A DNA stretch of 11,561 nucleotides from DASPTT01 sp035623275 (GTDB taxonomy: Bacteria; Actinomycetota; Acidimicrobiia; Acidimicrobiales; UBA8190), in NCBI GenBank assembly GCA_035623275.1, contig DASPTT010000082.1, positions 1 to 11,561 of the forward strand, written 5' to 3'. The position numbers and the translations under genes are program-made. Positions 1 to 7,174 of the stretch are shown here, one piece after another (position 1 is the stretch's first letter; the number at the start of each line of letters is the position of its first letter). The notes beneath the pieces are model-generated. The model worked only from the letters and a program-made list of their open reading frames with translations. It had not been told where the DNA came from and made no database searches.

Positions 1-1
1 C

Positions 2-94
2 GGGACGGTCCTGACCGAGAACCTCATCCACGGGAGCGACTCCGGCGCCTCCGCGGCGCGCGAGATCGGGATCTTCTTCCCCCGCCTCGACTGA
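2..94 (+). CDS. ndk: Nucleoside diphosphate kinase, 3' end only
   Basis: This is the last 30 residues of nucleoside diphosphate kinase, a cytosolic enzyme that transfers the gamma-phosphate from ATP to other NDPs through a phosphohistidine. The fragment reads through the family signature NLIHGSDSGASAAREI and ends in FFPRLD followed by TGA. The His of HGSDS (bases 29-31) is the catalytic phospho-accepting histidine known from the family. Most of the gene, including the nucleotide-binding core, lies before the window. A location just upstream of mreB is common in actinobacteria, so the placement supports the call. The fragment is short but the motif is very specific. Confidence 0.93.
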   Translation, partial: GTVLTENLIHGSDSGASAAREIGIFFPRLD

Positions 95-169
95 TCGGGC
101 ACCCTGCGCGTCGGGGCGAGCGCACCCCGTGCGCGTGGCCCGCAGGACGGCGCGCCGGCGGGGGCCGCC

Positions 170-199
170 TTGTGTCTGCGCGCCGCGGTCCCGTAGCCT
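170..199 (+). promoter_or_regulatory. Candidate promoter for the mre operon
   Basis: TTGTGT (170-175) and TAGCCT (194-199) are separated by 18 bases, which fits a sigma-70-like -35/-10 pair ahead of mreB. A second TANNNT hexamer, TAGCGT (202-207), lies just downstream. The 183-base ndk-mreB gap is the only long non-coding gap before mreB, so a promoter here is expected. The -35 match is imperfect and the assignment is inferred from sequence alone. Confidence 0.35.
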
Positions 200-212
200 G
201 GTAGCGTCCCCT

Positions 213-258
213 CCCCGACGGGGCGGCCAGTTTTCCCTGGTCGGCCCGCTTTCCGACC
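213..258 (+). promoter_or_regulatory. Cluster of short hairpins in the mreB 5' leader
   Basis: Three short inverted repeats lie between the candidate promoter and the mreB ribosome binding site. CCCC/GGGG (213-216 with 220-223) has a three-base loop. GGCCAG/CTGGTC (225-230 with 237-242) has a TTTTCC loop and one G-U pair. GGTCGG/CCGACC (239-244 with 253-258) is a perfect six-base stem with an eight-base loop. The last two share bases 239-242 and so cannot both form. The last one ends two bases before the Shine-Dalgarno sequence AAGGTGG (261-267). Short GC-rich stems arise easily by chance, so function is uncertain. Confidence 0.25.
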
Positions 259-277
259 ACAAGGTGGATCGAAGCGC

Positions 278-1309
278 ATGTCGGACAACCGGTTCTTCCT
301 CCTCGGCCGCGACATGGCCGTGGACCTCGGCACGGCCAACACCCTGGTGTACGTGCGCGGCCGGGGCATCATCCTCAACGAGCCCTCGGTCGTGGCCGTC
401 AACGTCAAGGACGGCCGCCCCCTCGCCGTGGGCGCCGAGGCCAAGCGCATGATCGGGCGCACCCCGAGCCACATCCAGGCCATCCGGCCGCTCAAGGACG
501 GCGTGATCGCCGACTTCGAGATCTGCGAGAAGATGCTCCGGTACTTCATCCAGCGGGTCCACCAGCGCCGTTTCGCCAAGCCCCGGATGGTGATCTGCGT
601 GCCCTCGGGCATCACCGGCGTGGAACAGCGCGCCGTCATGGAGGCTGCCGAGTACGCGGGGGCCCGCAAGGCCTACATCATCGAGGAGCCGATGGCGGCC
701 GCCATCGGTGCCGGCCTCCCCGTCCACGAGCCGACCGGCAACATGGTCGTCGACATCGGTGGCGGGACGACGGAGGTCGCCGTGATCTCGCTCGGCGGCA
801 TCGTCACCAGCCAATCGGTGCGCATCGGCGGCGACGAGCTCGACGAGGCCATCATCTCCTACATCAAGAAGGAGTACAGCCTCGCCCTCGGCGAGCGGAC
901 CGCCGAAGAGATCAAGATCGCCCTCGGCTCGGCCTTCCCGCTGGAGGAGGAGCTGCACGCCGAGATCCGCGGCCGCGACCTGGTGACGGGCCTGCCCAAG
1001 ACGGTGGTCGTGTCGACCGAGGAGATCCGCAAGGCCATCGACGAGCCCGTCTCCGCCATCATCGACGCAGTCAAGGTCACGTTGGACAAGACCCCGCCCG
1101 AACTGGCCGCCGACATCATGGAGCAAGGCATCGTGCTGACGGGCGGCGGTGCGCTCCTGCACGGCCTCGACGCCCGCCTGCAGGAGGAGACGGGCATGCC
1201 GATCGTCGTGGCCCGGGACGCGCTCAATTGCGTCGCCATCGGCAGCGGGCAGTGCCTCGAGGAGTTCGAAGCGCTCAAGCAGGTCCTCATCACCTCCTCG
1301 CCCGGGTGA
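278..1309 (+). CDS. mreB: MreB, actin-like cell shape protein
   Basis: MreB is a bacterial actin homologue. It forms ATP-dependent membrane-associated filaments that guide the elongasome, and the 343-residue length is normal for the family. Visible actin-fold motifs, in order: phosphate-1 loop DLGTANT (Asp16), VPSGITGVEQRA, IEEPMAAAIGAGL (Glu136), phosphate-2 loop DIGGGTTEVAV (from Asp159), and the adenosine motif LTGGGALLHGLD (from about 287). The ATG at 278 is chosen because AAGGTGG (261-267) lies 10 bases upstream and the N-terminus aligns with the family. The gene heads the mreBCD-mrdA cluster. Its TGA stop overlaps an ATG (1309) that opens only a short ORF. MreB is clear; Mbl-type paralogues share the motifs, but the linked mreCD supports mreB. 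Confidence 0.98.
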   Translation: MSDNRFFLLGRDMAVDLGTANTLVYVRGRGIILNEPSVVAVNVKDGRPLAVGAEAKRMIGRTPSHIQAIRPLKDGVIADFEICEKMLRYFIQRVHQRRFAKPRMVICVPSGITGVEQRAVMEAAEYAGARKAYIIEEPMAAAIGAGLPVHEPTGNMVVDIGGGTTEVAVISLGGIVTSQSVRIGGDELDEAIISYIKKEYSLALGERTAEEIKIALGSAFPLEEELHAEIRGRDLVTGLPKTVVVSTEEIRKAIDEPVSAIIDAVKVTLDKTPPELAADIMEQGIVLTGGGALLHGLDARLQEETGMPIVVARDALNCVAIGSGQCLEEFEALKQVLITSSPG

Positions 1310-1398
1310 TGGCCGCCCGCGCCCGGCGCGGCACCCCGCCCCCCGTCCTCATCCCGGGCTCGCCCGCGTCCGCTGTCGCCGCCCGCGGCCGGCGCTGA
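1309..1398 (+). CDS. Possible 29-residue leader ORF between mreB and mreC
   Basis: An ATG overlapping the mreB stop (TGATG, 1307-1311) opens a 29-codon frame ending at TGA 1396-1398, twelve bases before the mreC GTG and in the same frame as mreC. The predicted peptide is rich in Ala, Arg and Pro (it starts MAARARRGTPPP) and resembles no family I know. It could be a translationally coupled leader that delivers ribosomes to mreC, which lacks a clear Shine-Dalgarno sequence. It could also be a chance frame in GC-rich DNA. There is no independent evidence that it is translated. Confidence 0.2.
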   Translation: MAARARRGTPPPVLIPGSPASAVAARGRR

Positions 1399-1410
1399 GC
1401 CGGCGCGGTC

Positions 1411-2256
1411 GTGGCCAGGACGCGGCGCGCCCGGCGCCAACGCGCCACCCGGGTCACCCTGGTGCTGCTGGTGCTGGCGTCGATCAGCATCATCACGCTC
1501 GACTACCGAGGGCATGCCAACGGGCTCATCTCGGGGCTCCGGCACGTCGCCCACGACGCCTTCTCGCCCCTCCAGCAGGGGGTGGACGCGGTCATCCACC
1601 CCATTGGCAGCTTCCTCGCCGGTGCCGTCAACGCCTCGAGCCTCCAGCAGCAGAACGCCCGTCTGCGCAACGAGATCGGGAAGCTGCAGCGTCAGGTGCT
1701 CGCCCAGCAGGACACCGCCACCCGGCTGCGCGATCTCGAGGAGCTCACGCATCTGCCCTTCGCCGGCGGGGTCCCCACCGTGACGGGACAGGTGATCGGC
1801 CTGAACACCTCCGACTTCGCCTCGACGGTCACGCTCGACGTCGGCCGCTCGCGGGGCGTCGCGGTGGGGATGCCGGTGGTCGGGGGCGCGGGGCTCGTGG
1901 GCCAGGTCATCGACAGCTGGTCCGACGGCTCCACGGTCCGCCTCGTCACCGACGTCCGAGCCGCCACGGGGGTGCGCTACGGGCCGCAGGGTGCGCTGGC
2001 CCTCGCCCAGGGCGCGGGCTCGGACCAACCGCTCGACGTGCTCTACATCGCACCGGGCACCCAGCTGCACAAGGGCGAGGCCCTGACGACGAGCGGCCTG
2101 CAGCAGGCCCAGTACCCGCCGGGCATCCCGGTGGCCACCGTCAGCAGCTTCTCGTCCTCGTCGTCCTCCACCCAGGAGTCCGTCACCGCGGCACCCGTCG
2201 TGGACCTCGACGAGCTCCAGTACGTGGACGTCCTCGTCTGGCTGCCCGCGGCGTGA
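1411..2256 (+). CDS. mreC: MreC, cell shape-determining protein
   Basis: MreC is a bitopic membrane protein that links MreB and PBP2 and helps activate the elongasome from outside the membrane. The 281-residue product has an Arg-rich cytoplasmic start (1-12), one membrane segment (about 14-30), a coiled coil rich in Leu and Gln (about 77-111), and then the beta-rich MreC core, with GQVIGLNTSDFASTVTLDVG and the GVAVGMPVVGG segment. An eight-of-ten Ser tract (245-254) sits in a loop before the last strands. The GTG at 1411 is chosen because it puts the basic residues and membrane helix right at the N-terminus; an in-frame TGA at 1396 blocks any earlier start. No strong ribosome binding site is visible, so coupling to upstream translation is possible. 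mreD starts ten bases after the stop. Confidence 0.95.
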   Translation: MARTRRARRQRATRVTLVLLVLASISIITLDYRGHANGLISGLRHVAHDAFSPLQQGVDAVIHPIGSFLAGAVNASSLQQQNARLRNEIGKLQRQVLAQQDTATRLRDLEELTHLPFAGGVPTVTGQVIGLNTSDFASTVTLDVGRSRGVAVGMPVVGGAGLVGQVIDSWSDGSTVRLVTDVRAATGVRYGPQGALALAQGAGSDQPLDVLYIAPGTQLHKGEALTTSGLQQAQYPPGIPVATVSSFSSSSSSTQESVTAAPVVDLDELQYVDVLVWLPAA

Positions 2257-2266
2257 GGGAGACGGC

Positions 2267-2794
2267 ATGAACAGCGCGGACGTGGCCCGCACCACGATCG
2301 TCATCGCCCTCGTCGTCGTCGTGCAGCACACGCTCCTCGACGGCGTGCGCATCGCCGGTGCCCACCCCGAGGCGATGATCCTGCTCCCCGTCATGGCCGG
2401 GTACGTGGCCGGGCCCGAACGCGGCGCCACGGTGGGGTTCGCGGCGGGGCTCGTGGCCGACCTCTTCCTCCCGACCACCTTCGGCCTCTCGGCGCTGGTC
2501 GGGTGCCTGCTCGGCTACGGCACCGGCCTGGCCACCGCCGGCCTGGTCCGCAGCTCGTGGTGGCTCCCGCCGGTGGTGGCCGCCGCCGCGACCTCCGCCG
2601 GGCTCACGGCGTACGCGATCCTGGGCACCGTGCTCGGCGACCCGCGGCTGCTCACCGCCTATCTCCCCGCGGCGCTGGTCGTCGCCGTCCCCGCCGCGGC
2701 GCTCCTGGCCATCCCGGTCCTCCGGCTGGTCGCCTGGGCCGTCCCGCCGATGACCCACGCGGGGGGAGCCGACGTCGGGAGCGGCACGCGCTGA
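2267..2794 (+). CDS. mreD: MreD, rod shape-determining membrane protein
   Basis: MreD is a small polytopic membrane protein of the elongasome that works with MreC and PBP2. The 175-residue product is almost entirely hydrophobic, with about five predicted membrane segments, starting with TTIVIALVVVVQHTLLDG. It carries the family-typical segment GFAAGLVADLFLPTTFGLSAL in the middle. The ATG at 2267 has GAGGGAG (2255-2261) just upstream, overlapping the mreC stop region. The stop codon overlaps the mrdA start (TGATG, 2792-2796), which implies coupled translation. Primary sequence is weakly conserved in this family, so the call relies on hydropathy, the central motif and position between mreC and mrdA. 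Confidence 0.93.
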   Translation: MNSADVARTTIVIALVVVVQHTLLDGVRIAGAHPEAMILLPVMAGYVAGPERGATVGFAAGLVADLFLPTTFGLSALVGCLLGYGTGLATAGLVRSSWWLPPVVAAAATSAGLTAYAILGTVLGDPRLLTAYLPAALVVAVPAAALLAIPVLRLVAWAVPPMTHAGGADVGSGTR

Positions 2795-5214
2795 TGGCGC
2801 GACGCAAGCGCCTGGCCCGGCGGCTCCAGACCGCGGACACCCCGCGTCTGCGCCTGCCCCCGTCGGTGGACGGCGCGCTCGCCTCGGCCACCGCGTGGTT
2901 CCGCCACCCGCTGCGCGGCGGTCGGGTCAACCCCAAGCCCCGGGCGGCGCGTGCCACGCGCGAACACGTGCCGCGCCAGCCCCGGATGCGTCCGCGTCGC
3001 AGCGTCGCGGACCGGGTCCTGCCCTCGGGCGAGCCTGCGGCGGCCAGGCCCGTCATCCGTCTGCGGGTCGTCGGCCTGGTCGTCATGGCGCTGTTCTCCC
3101 TGATGCTGGTGCGCCTCTGGTACCTGCAGGTGCTCGACACGTCCGCGTACTCGCGCACGGTTGCGGCCAACCAGATCCGGCCCGTGGAGCTGCCTGCGCC
3201 GCGCGGTCTCATCCTGGACCGGGCGGGCAACATCATGGTGGGCAACCAGGTGACCCAGGACATCACCCTGTCGCGGGTCGCCGCCCAGCAGCACCCGGCG
3301 GTGATCGACGCGCTGAGCACGTTGCTCGGCATCCCGACGGCGGACATCGAGGCGACGCTGGCGAACCCGCAGTTCAGCCTGTACAAGCCGGTGCCGGTCC
3401 TGCAGAACGCCCCCCTCGCGGACGTGCTCTTCATCGGCGAGCACGCGTCGGAGTTCCCGGGCGTGTCGACCGTGGCCGAGACCACCCGCACCTACCCACT
3501 GGGCCCGACGGCGGTGCAGACCCTGGGGTACGTGGGGCAGATCTCGCAGCTCAAGCCCGGCTACCAGCTCGGCGACCAGATCGGCAAGTCCGGGCTCGAG
3601 GCCCAGTACGAGTCGGAGCTCCGTGGCCGGCCCGGGGTCGACCGTGTGGAGGTCGACGCGCACGGCCAGGTCGTCGGCTCGCTGGGCACGACGCCCCCGA
3701 CCGCGGGTGGCGACCTGGTGACCAACATCGACGCGGGCCTGGAGCAGACGCTGCAGCAGGCGCTCGACCAGCAGATCGCCGCGTTGCACGGCACCATCGA
3801 CCCCTCCACCGGGCGGGTCGTGAGCACCAGCGGCGGCGCGGCGGTGGCCCTCGACCCGCAGACCGGCGCGGTATTGGCCATGGTGTCGTCCCCGACCTAC
3901 GACCCCACGTGGTGGGAGCCGTTCATGTCGTCGGTGCACTACGCGGCGCTGAGCGCGCCGTCGGCCAACAAGCCCCTCCTCAACCGGGCCATCCAGGGTC
4001 TCTACACCCCGGGGTCCACGTTCAAGCTGGCCACGGCCACCGCCGCGCTCGGGACCGGCCTCATCGCGCCGGGCACGTACTACGACGACACCGGCTCGTA
4101 CGTCATCCCCGGCTGCAAGCCAGGCGCACCCGGGTGTGTCACCTACCACGACAACGACGGCGAGGCCGCGGGGTACGTCAACGTGACGGGCGCGCTCACG
4201 GTGTCGAGCGACGTCTTCTTCTACAACCTGGGCGCGCAGTTCTGGGACGCCCGGTCGCACTACGGCGACACCCCCATCCAGGACGCGGCCAACCAGCTCG
4301 GCTACGGCGTGCCCACGGGCATCGACCTGCCGGGCGAGTCCATCAGCGCCCGCGTCGACTCGCCCGAGGTCGTCGCACGCGAGCACGCCCAGGACCCCAA
4401 GGCGTATCCCAACGGCGAGTGGTACACGGGGAACAACCTGGAGATGGCCTTCGGGCAGGGGGGCACCGTCATCACCCCGCTGGAGCAGGCGGTGGCCTAC
4501 GCCACCTTCGCCAACGGCGGGACGCGCTACGCGCCGCAGATCGCCGCCGGTGTGGTGGACGCCGGGGGCAAGGTGCTCGAGCAGTACAAGCCACGCGTGG
4601 TGGACCACGTCGCCTACGCGCCCGACGCGTACCAGGCGATGCTGGCCGGCTTCGAGGGCGTCGTGCAGAGCCCGCACGGCACCGGCTACGGTGCCTTCGC
4701 CGGCTTTCCTCTCTCCACGTTCCCCCTGGCGGGCAAGACGGGCACCGCCAGTGGCGCCAACGGCAGCGTGCCGACGTCGTGGTTCGTCGGCTGGGGACCC
4801 ATCCCCGACCCGCACTACCTGATCGCCGTGGTCGTCGAGGCCGGTGGGTTCGGTGCCACCGCCGCGGCACCGGTCGTGCGCAAGGGCTTCGACTACATCG
4901 TCGCCCACCCCCTGTCGGCCGTGCAGATGGTCCCCCCGGCCACGCCCAACGGGACCACCCCGGGCTCGGGGACGACCCCGGCCGCCTCGGGTCAGACGGG
5001 GTCGCCGGGGGCCACGACCGGTGGGCCCGGCGCCTCCACCACCACGGCGCCCCCGGGGGTCCCGCCGACGACCGCACCGGCGGCGACGACGACCCGGGCC
5101 GCCCCCCGGCGTGCCGTCGCCAGGACCAGGCGACGAGTCGCCGCCCCGCCGCCAAGGCGCCCACGGTCCGTGGTCGGCCTGGCTCGCTCCCGGGCCGCGT
5201 GGGCCCGGTTCTAG
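2794..5214 (+). CDS. mrdA: Penicillin-binding protein 2, elongation-specific DD-transpeptidase
   Basis: PBP2 is the class B transpeptidase that crosslinks new peptidoglycan during cell elongation. It is membrane-anchored with its catalytic domain outside the membrane. The 806-residue product has a basic cytoplasmic region of about 88 residues, one membrane helix (about 90-110), a dimerisation/pedestal region with the motif PAPRGLILDRAGN, and the transpeptidase domain. Active-site motifs are SxxK (Ser408-Thr-Phe-Lys411), S-S-D at 471-473 in the SxN position, and KTG at 648-650. A Pro/Thr/Gly-rich tail starts near 712 and turns Arg-rich at the end. The ATG at 2794 is chosen from its TGATG overlap with mreD. 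The long N-terminal region is unusual. The last ~37 codons may be in the wrong frame: they hold a cluster of AGG and CGA codons after a run of six C (5102-5107). In the -1 frame the gene would instead end at TGA 5229-5231, overlapping the next start codon as ATGA. Confidence 0.95.
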   Translation: MARRKRLARRLQTADTPRLRLPPSVDGALASATAWFRHPLRGGRVNPKPRAARATREHVPRQPRMRPRRSVADRVLPSGEPAAARPVIRLRVVGLVVMALFSLMLVRLWYLQVLDTSAYSRTVAANQIRPVELPAPRGLILDRAGNIMVGNQVTQDITLSRVAAQQHPAVIDALSTLLGIPTADIEATLANPQFSLYKPVPVLQNAPLADVLFIGEHASEFPGVSTVAETTRTYPLGPTAVQTLGYVGQISQLKPGYQLGDQIGKSGLEAQYESELRGRPGVDRVEVDAHGQVVGSLGTTPPTAGGDLVTNIDAGLEQTLQQALDQQIAALHGTIDPSTGRVVSTSGGAAVALDPQTGAVLAMVSSPTYDPTWWEPFMSSVHYAALSAPSANKPLLNRAIQGLYTPGSTFKLATATAALGTGLIAPGTYYDDTGSYVIPGCKPGAPGCVTYHDNDGEAAGYVNVTGALTVSSDVFFYNLGAQFWDARSHYGDTPIQDAANQLGYGVPTGIDLPGESISARVDSPEVVAREHAQDPKAYPNGEWYTGNNLEMAFGQGGTVITPLEQAVAYATFANGGTRYAPQIAAGVVDAGGKVLEQYKPRVVDHVAYAPDAYQAMLAGFEGVVQSPHGTGYGAFAGFPLSTFPLAGKTGTASGANGSVPTSWFVGWGPIPDPHYLIAVVVEAGGFGATAAAPVVRKGFDYIVAHPLSAVQMVPPATPNGTTPGSGTTPAASGQTGSPGATTGGPGASTTTAPPGVPPTTAPAATTTRAAPRRAVARTRRRVAAPPPRRPRSVVGLARSRAAWARF

Positions 5215-5217
5215 AAT
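5212..5217 (+). promoter_or_regulatory. TAGAAT, candidate -10 element before the radical SAM gene
   Basis: TAGAAT lies ten bases before the ATG at 5228 and includes the TAG stop of mrdA. It matches the TANNNT -10 consensus at a distance that would give a leaderless or very short-leader transcript, a common class in actinobacteria. No -35 hexamer is visible. The same type of element precedes rplU and obg. It remains a prediction. Confidence 0.35.
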
Positions 5218-5227
5218 CGGCCCGCAC

Positions 5228-7174
5228 ATGACCGCGCTGTGGCCACGGATCGAGTCCCTGTTGGCCCAGGTCACGAAACCGGCCCGCTACATCGGCGGCG
5301 AGCTTGGAGCCCGCCGGCCCGTCTGGGGGCCCGGTCGCGTGGCCTGGCTGCTCGCCTATCCCGACACGTACGAGATCGGCCTGCCCAACCAGGGCCTGCA
5401 GATCCTCTACGAGATCCTCAACGAGCGACCCGACGCCCTCGCCGAGCGGACGTACGCGCCGTGGACCGACATGGAGGCGGCCATGCGGGCGGCGGGGGTG
5501 CCCCTCTTCTCGCTAGAGAGCACCCGCCCCGCCTCCGACTTCGACGTGCTGGCGTTCAACCTGTCGGCCGAGCTGACCTACACGAACGTCCTCAACATGA
5601 TCGACCTGGCCGGGACGCCCGTGCGCGCCGCGGACCGCCGGCGCCACGACCCGGTCGTCGTGGCGGGCGGACACTGCGCGTTCAACCCCGAGCCGATGGC
5701 CGACTTCGTGGACGCCTTCGTGATGGGCGACGGCGAGGAGGTGGTGGGGGAGATCAACGAGGTCGTGGCCGCCTGGCGCGCCGGCGACGCCCCACGCGCC
5801 GCGCTCGTCGCGGCCCTGGCGCAGCTGCCCGGCGTCTACGCGCCCGCCTGCTACGAGGTGGTGGTCGACCCCGACGGCCGCGGCCGGGTCCGGCCCGCGG
5901 TGGCCGGCGCCCCCGAGCGGGTCGAGAAGCGGGCCGTGGCCGACCTGGCCGCCTGGCCCTATCCCAAGCAGCAGCTGGTCCCGCTCGTCGAGGTCGTCCA
6001 CGACCGCCTCAACGTCGAGGTCTTCCGGGGGTGCACCCGCGGGTGCCGCTTCTGCCAGGCGGGGATGATCACCCGGCCGGTGCGGGAGCGCCCCGCCGCG
6101 CAGGTGGAGCAGATGGTGCGCGACGGCTTGGCCCGCACGGGCTACGACGAGGTCGCCCTGACGTCGCTGTCGAGCGCGGACTTCTCGGGCATCGAGCAGA
6201 CGGTGGCCGCCGTCATCAACGACCCCGAGTGCTCGGGCCAGGTGTCGGTGAGCCTGCCCAGCCTGCGGGTGGACGCCTTCACCGTCGGTCTCGCCGCGGA
6301 GATCCAGAAGGTCCGCCGCACCGGCCTGACCTTCGCACCCGAGGGCGGGACGTGGCGCATGCGCCAGGTGATCAACAAGCTCATCCGTGAGGAGGATCTC
6401 TACGCCGCGGTCGACGCCGCCTTCGGACAGGGTTGGCGCCGCGTGAAGCTGTACTTCCTCATCGGCCTGCCCACCGAGACCGACGAGGACGTCCTCGGGA
6501 TCGCGCGCCTCGCGAGCACGTGCGTGGAGATCGGCCGCCGCCACCACCGCAACGTGACGGTGACGGCGTCGGTGGGCGGCTTCGTGCCCAAGGCGCACAC
6601 ACCGTTCCAGTGGTTCGGCCAGGTGCCCGTGGCCGAGCTGCGGCGCCGGGTCGTGCTCTTGAAGGACGCCGTGCGGCCCGTGCGAGGGCTGACCCTTCGC
6701 TGGCACGACCCCGAGGCGACGGTCGCCGAGGGCATCGTGAGCCGGGGGGACCGACGTGTCGGCGCCGTGATCGAGCACGTCTGGCGCCACGGCGGGACCT
6801 TCCAGGAGTGGTCGGAGCACTTCGACTTCACGCGCTGGACCGACGCGCTGGCGGCCGCCGGGCTCACCCTGGACGAGGTCTGCTACCGCGAGCGCGCCGA
6901 GGACGACCCGTTGGCCTGGGACCACATCTCGGCCGGGCTGCACCGGGACTTCCTCTGGCAGGACTGGCAGGACGCGCTGGCTGCCGCGGGCGTCGAGGAC
7001 TGCCGGTGGACGCCGTGCTACGACTGCGGTGCGTGCACGGGGCTCGGCGTCGAGCACGTCGTGGCCTCGGTGGCGCCGCCCGCAGGCGGAAGCCAGGGCA
7101 CGGGCCAGGACCTCTCGACCGGTGGCGTGGTGCCGGTGCGGTTCCTGGCCGGCACGGGGGTGCGGGGCTCGTGA
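5228..7174 (+). CDS. TIGR03960-family radical SAM protein with B12-binding-like N-terminal region
   Basis: This 648-residue protein is a radical SAM enzyme of unknown substrate. The N-terminal part (about 30-200) resembles the Rossmann-like region of B12-dependent radical SAM proteins, including AYPDTYEIGLPNQGLQIL and VVAGGHCAFNPEPMADFVDA followed by MGDGEE. I see no DxHxxG cobalamin-ligand motif. The radical SAM core carries CxxxCxxC at Cys269, Cys273 and Cys276 (in FRGCTRGCRFCQAG), the ligands for a 4Fe-4S cluster that cleaves SAM. Near the C-terminus, Cys597, Cys600 and Cys603 (CYDCGAC) form a second cysteine cluster that could bind another metal site. The ATG at 5228 gives the family-typical N-terminus; no good Shine-Dalgarno sequence is present. 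The stop overlaps the DUF2344 partner by four bases (GTGA), so the two are probably co-translated. Family assignment is confident; function is unknown. Confidence 0.92.
   Translation: MTALWPRIESLLAQVTKPARYIGGELGARRPVWGPGRVAWLLAYPDTYEIGLPNQGLQILYEILNERPDALAERTYAPWTDMEAAMRAAGVPLFSLESTRPASDFDVLAFNLSAELTYTNVLNMIDLAGTPVRAADRRRHDPVVVAGGHCAFNPEPMADFVDAFVMGDGEEVVGEINEVVAAWRAGDAPRAALVAALAQLPGVYAPACYEVVVDPDGRGRVRPAVAGAPERVEKRAVADLAAWPYPKQQLVPLVEVVHDRLNVEVFRGCTRGCRFCQAGMITRPVRERPAAQVEQMVRDGLARTGYDEVALTSLSSADFSGIEQTVAAVINDPECSGQVSVSLPSLRVDAFTVGLAAEIQKVRRTGLTFAPEGGTWRMRQVINKLIREEDLYAAVDAAFGQGWRRVKLYFLIGLPTETDEDVLGIARLASTCVEIGRRHHRNVTVTASVGGFVPKAHTPFQWFGQVPVAELRRRVVLLKDAVRPVRGLTLRWHDPEATVAEGIVSRGDRRVGAVIEHVWRHGGTFQEWSEHFDFTRWTDALAAAGLTLDEVCYRERAEDDPLAWDHISAGLHRDFLWQDWQDALAAAGVEDCRWTPCYDCGACTGLGVEHVVASVAPPAGGSQGTGQDLSTGGVVPVRFLAGTGVRGS

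Noticed and set aside
1149..2270. Plus-strand open frame overlapping mreB and mreC
   Set aside because: It is out of frame with both genes, Arg/Pro/Ala-rich and without a recognisable domain. It is a shadow of the real genes.
859..2478. Long minus-strand open frame opposite mreB-mreC-mreD
   Set aside because: It is antisense to three recognised genes with low-complexity, His/Arg/Gly-rich translation, so it is a composition artefact. The same applies to the minus-strand frames at 2659-5274 and 5513-7057.
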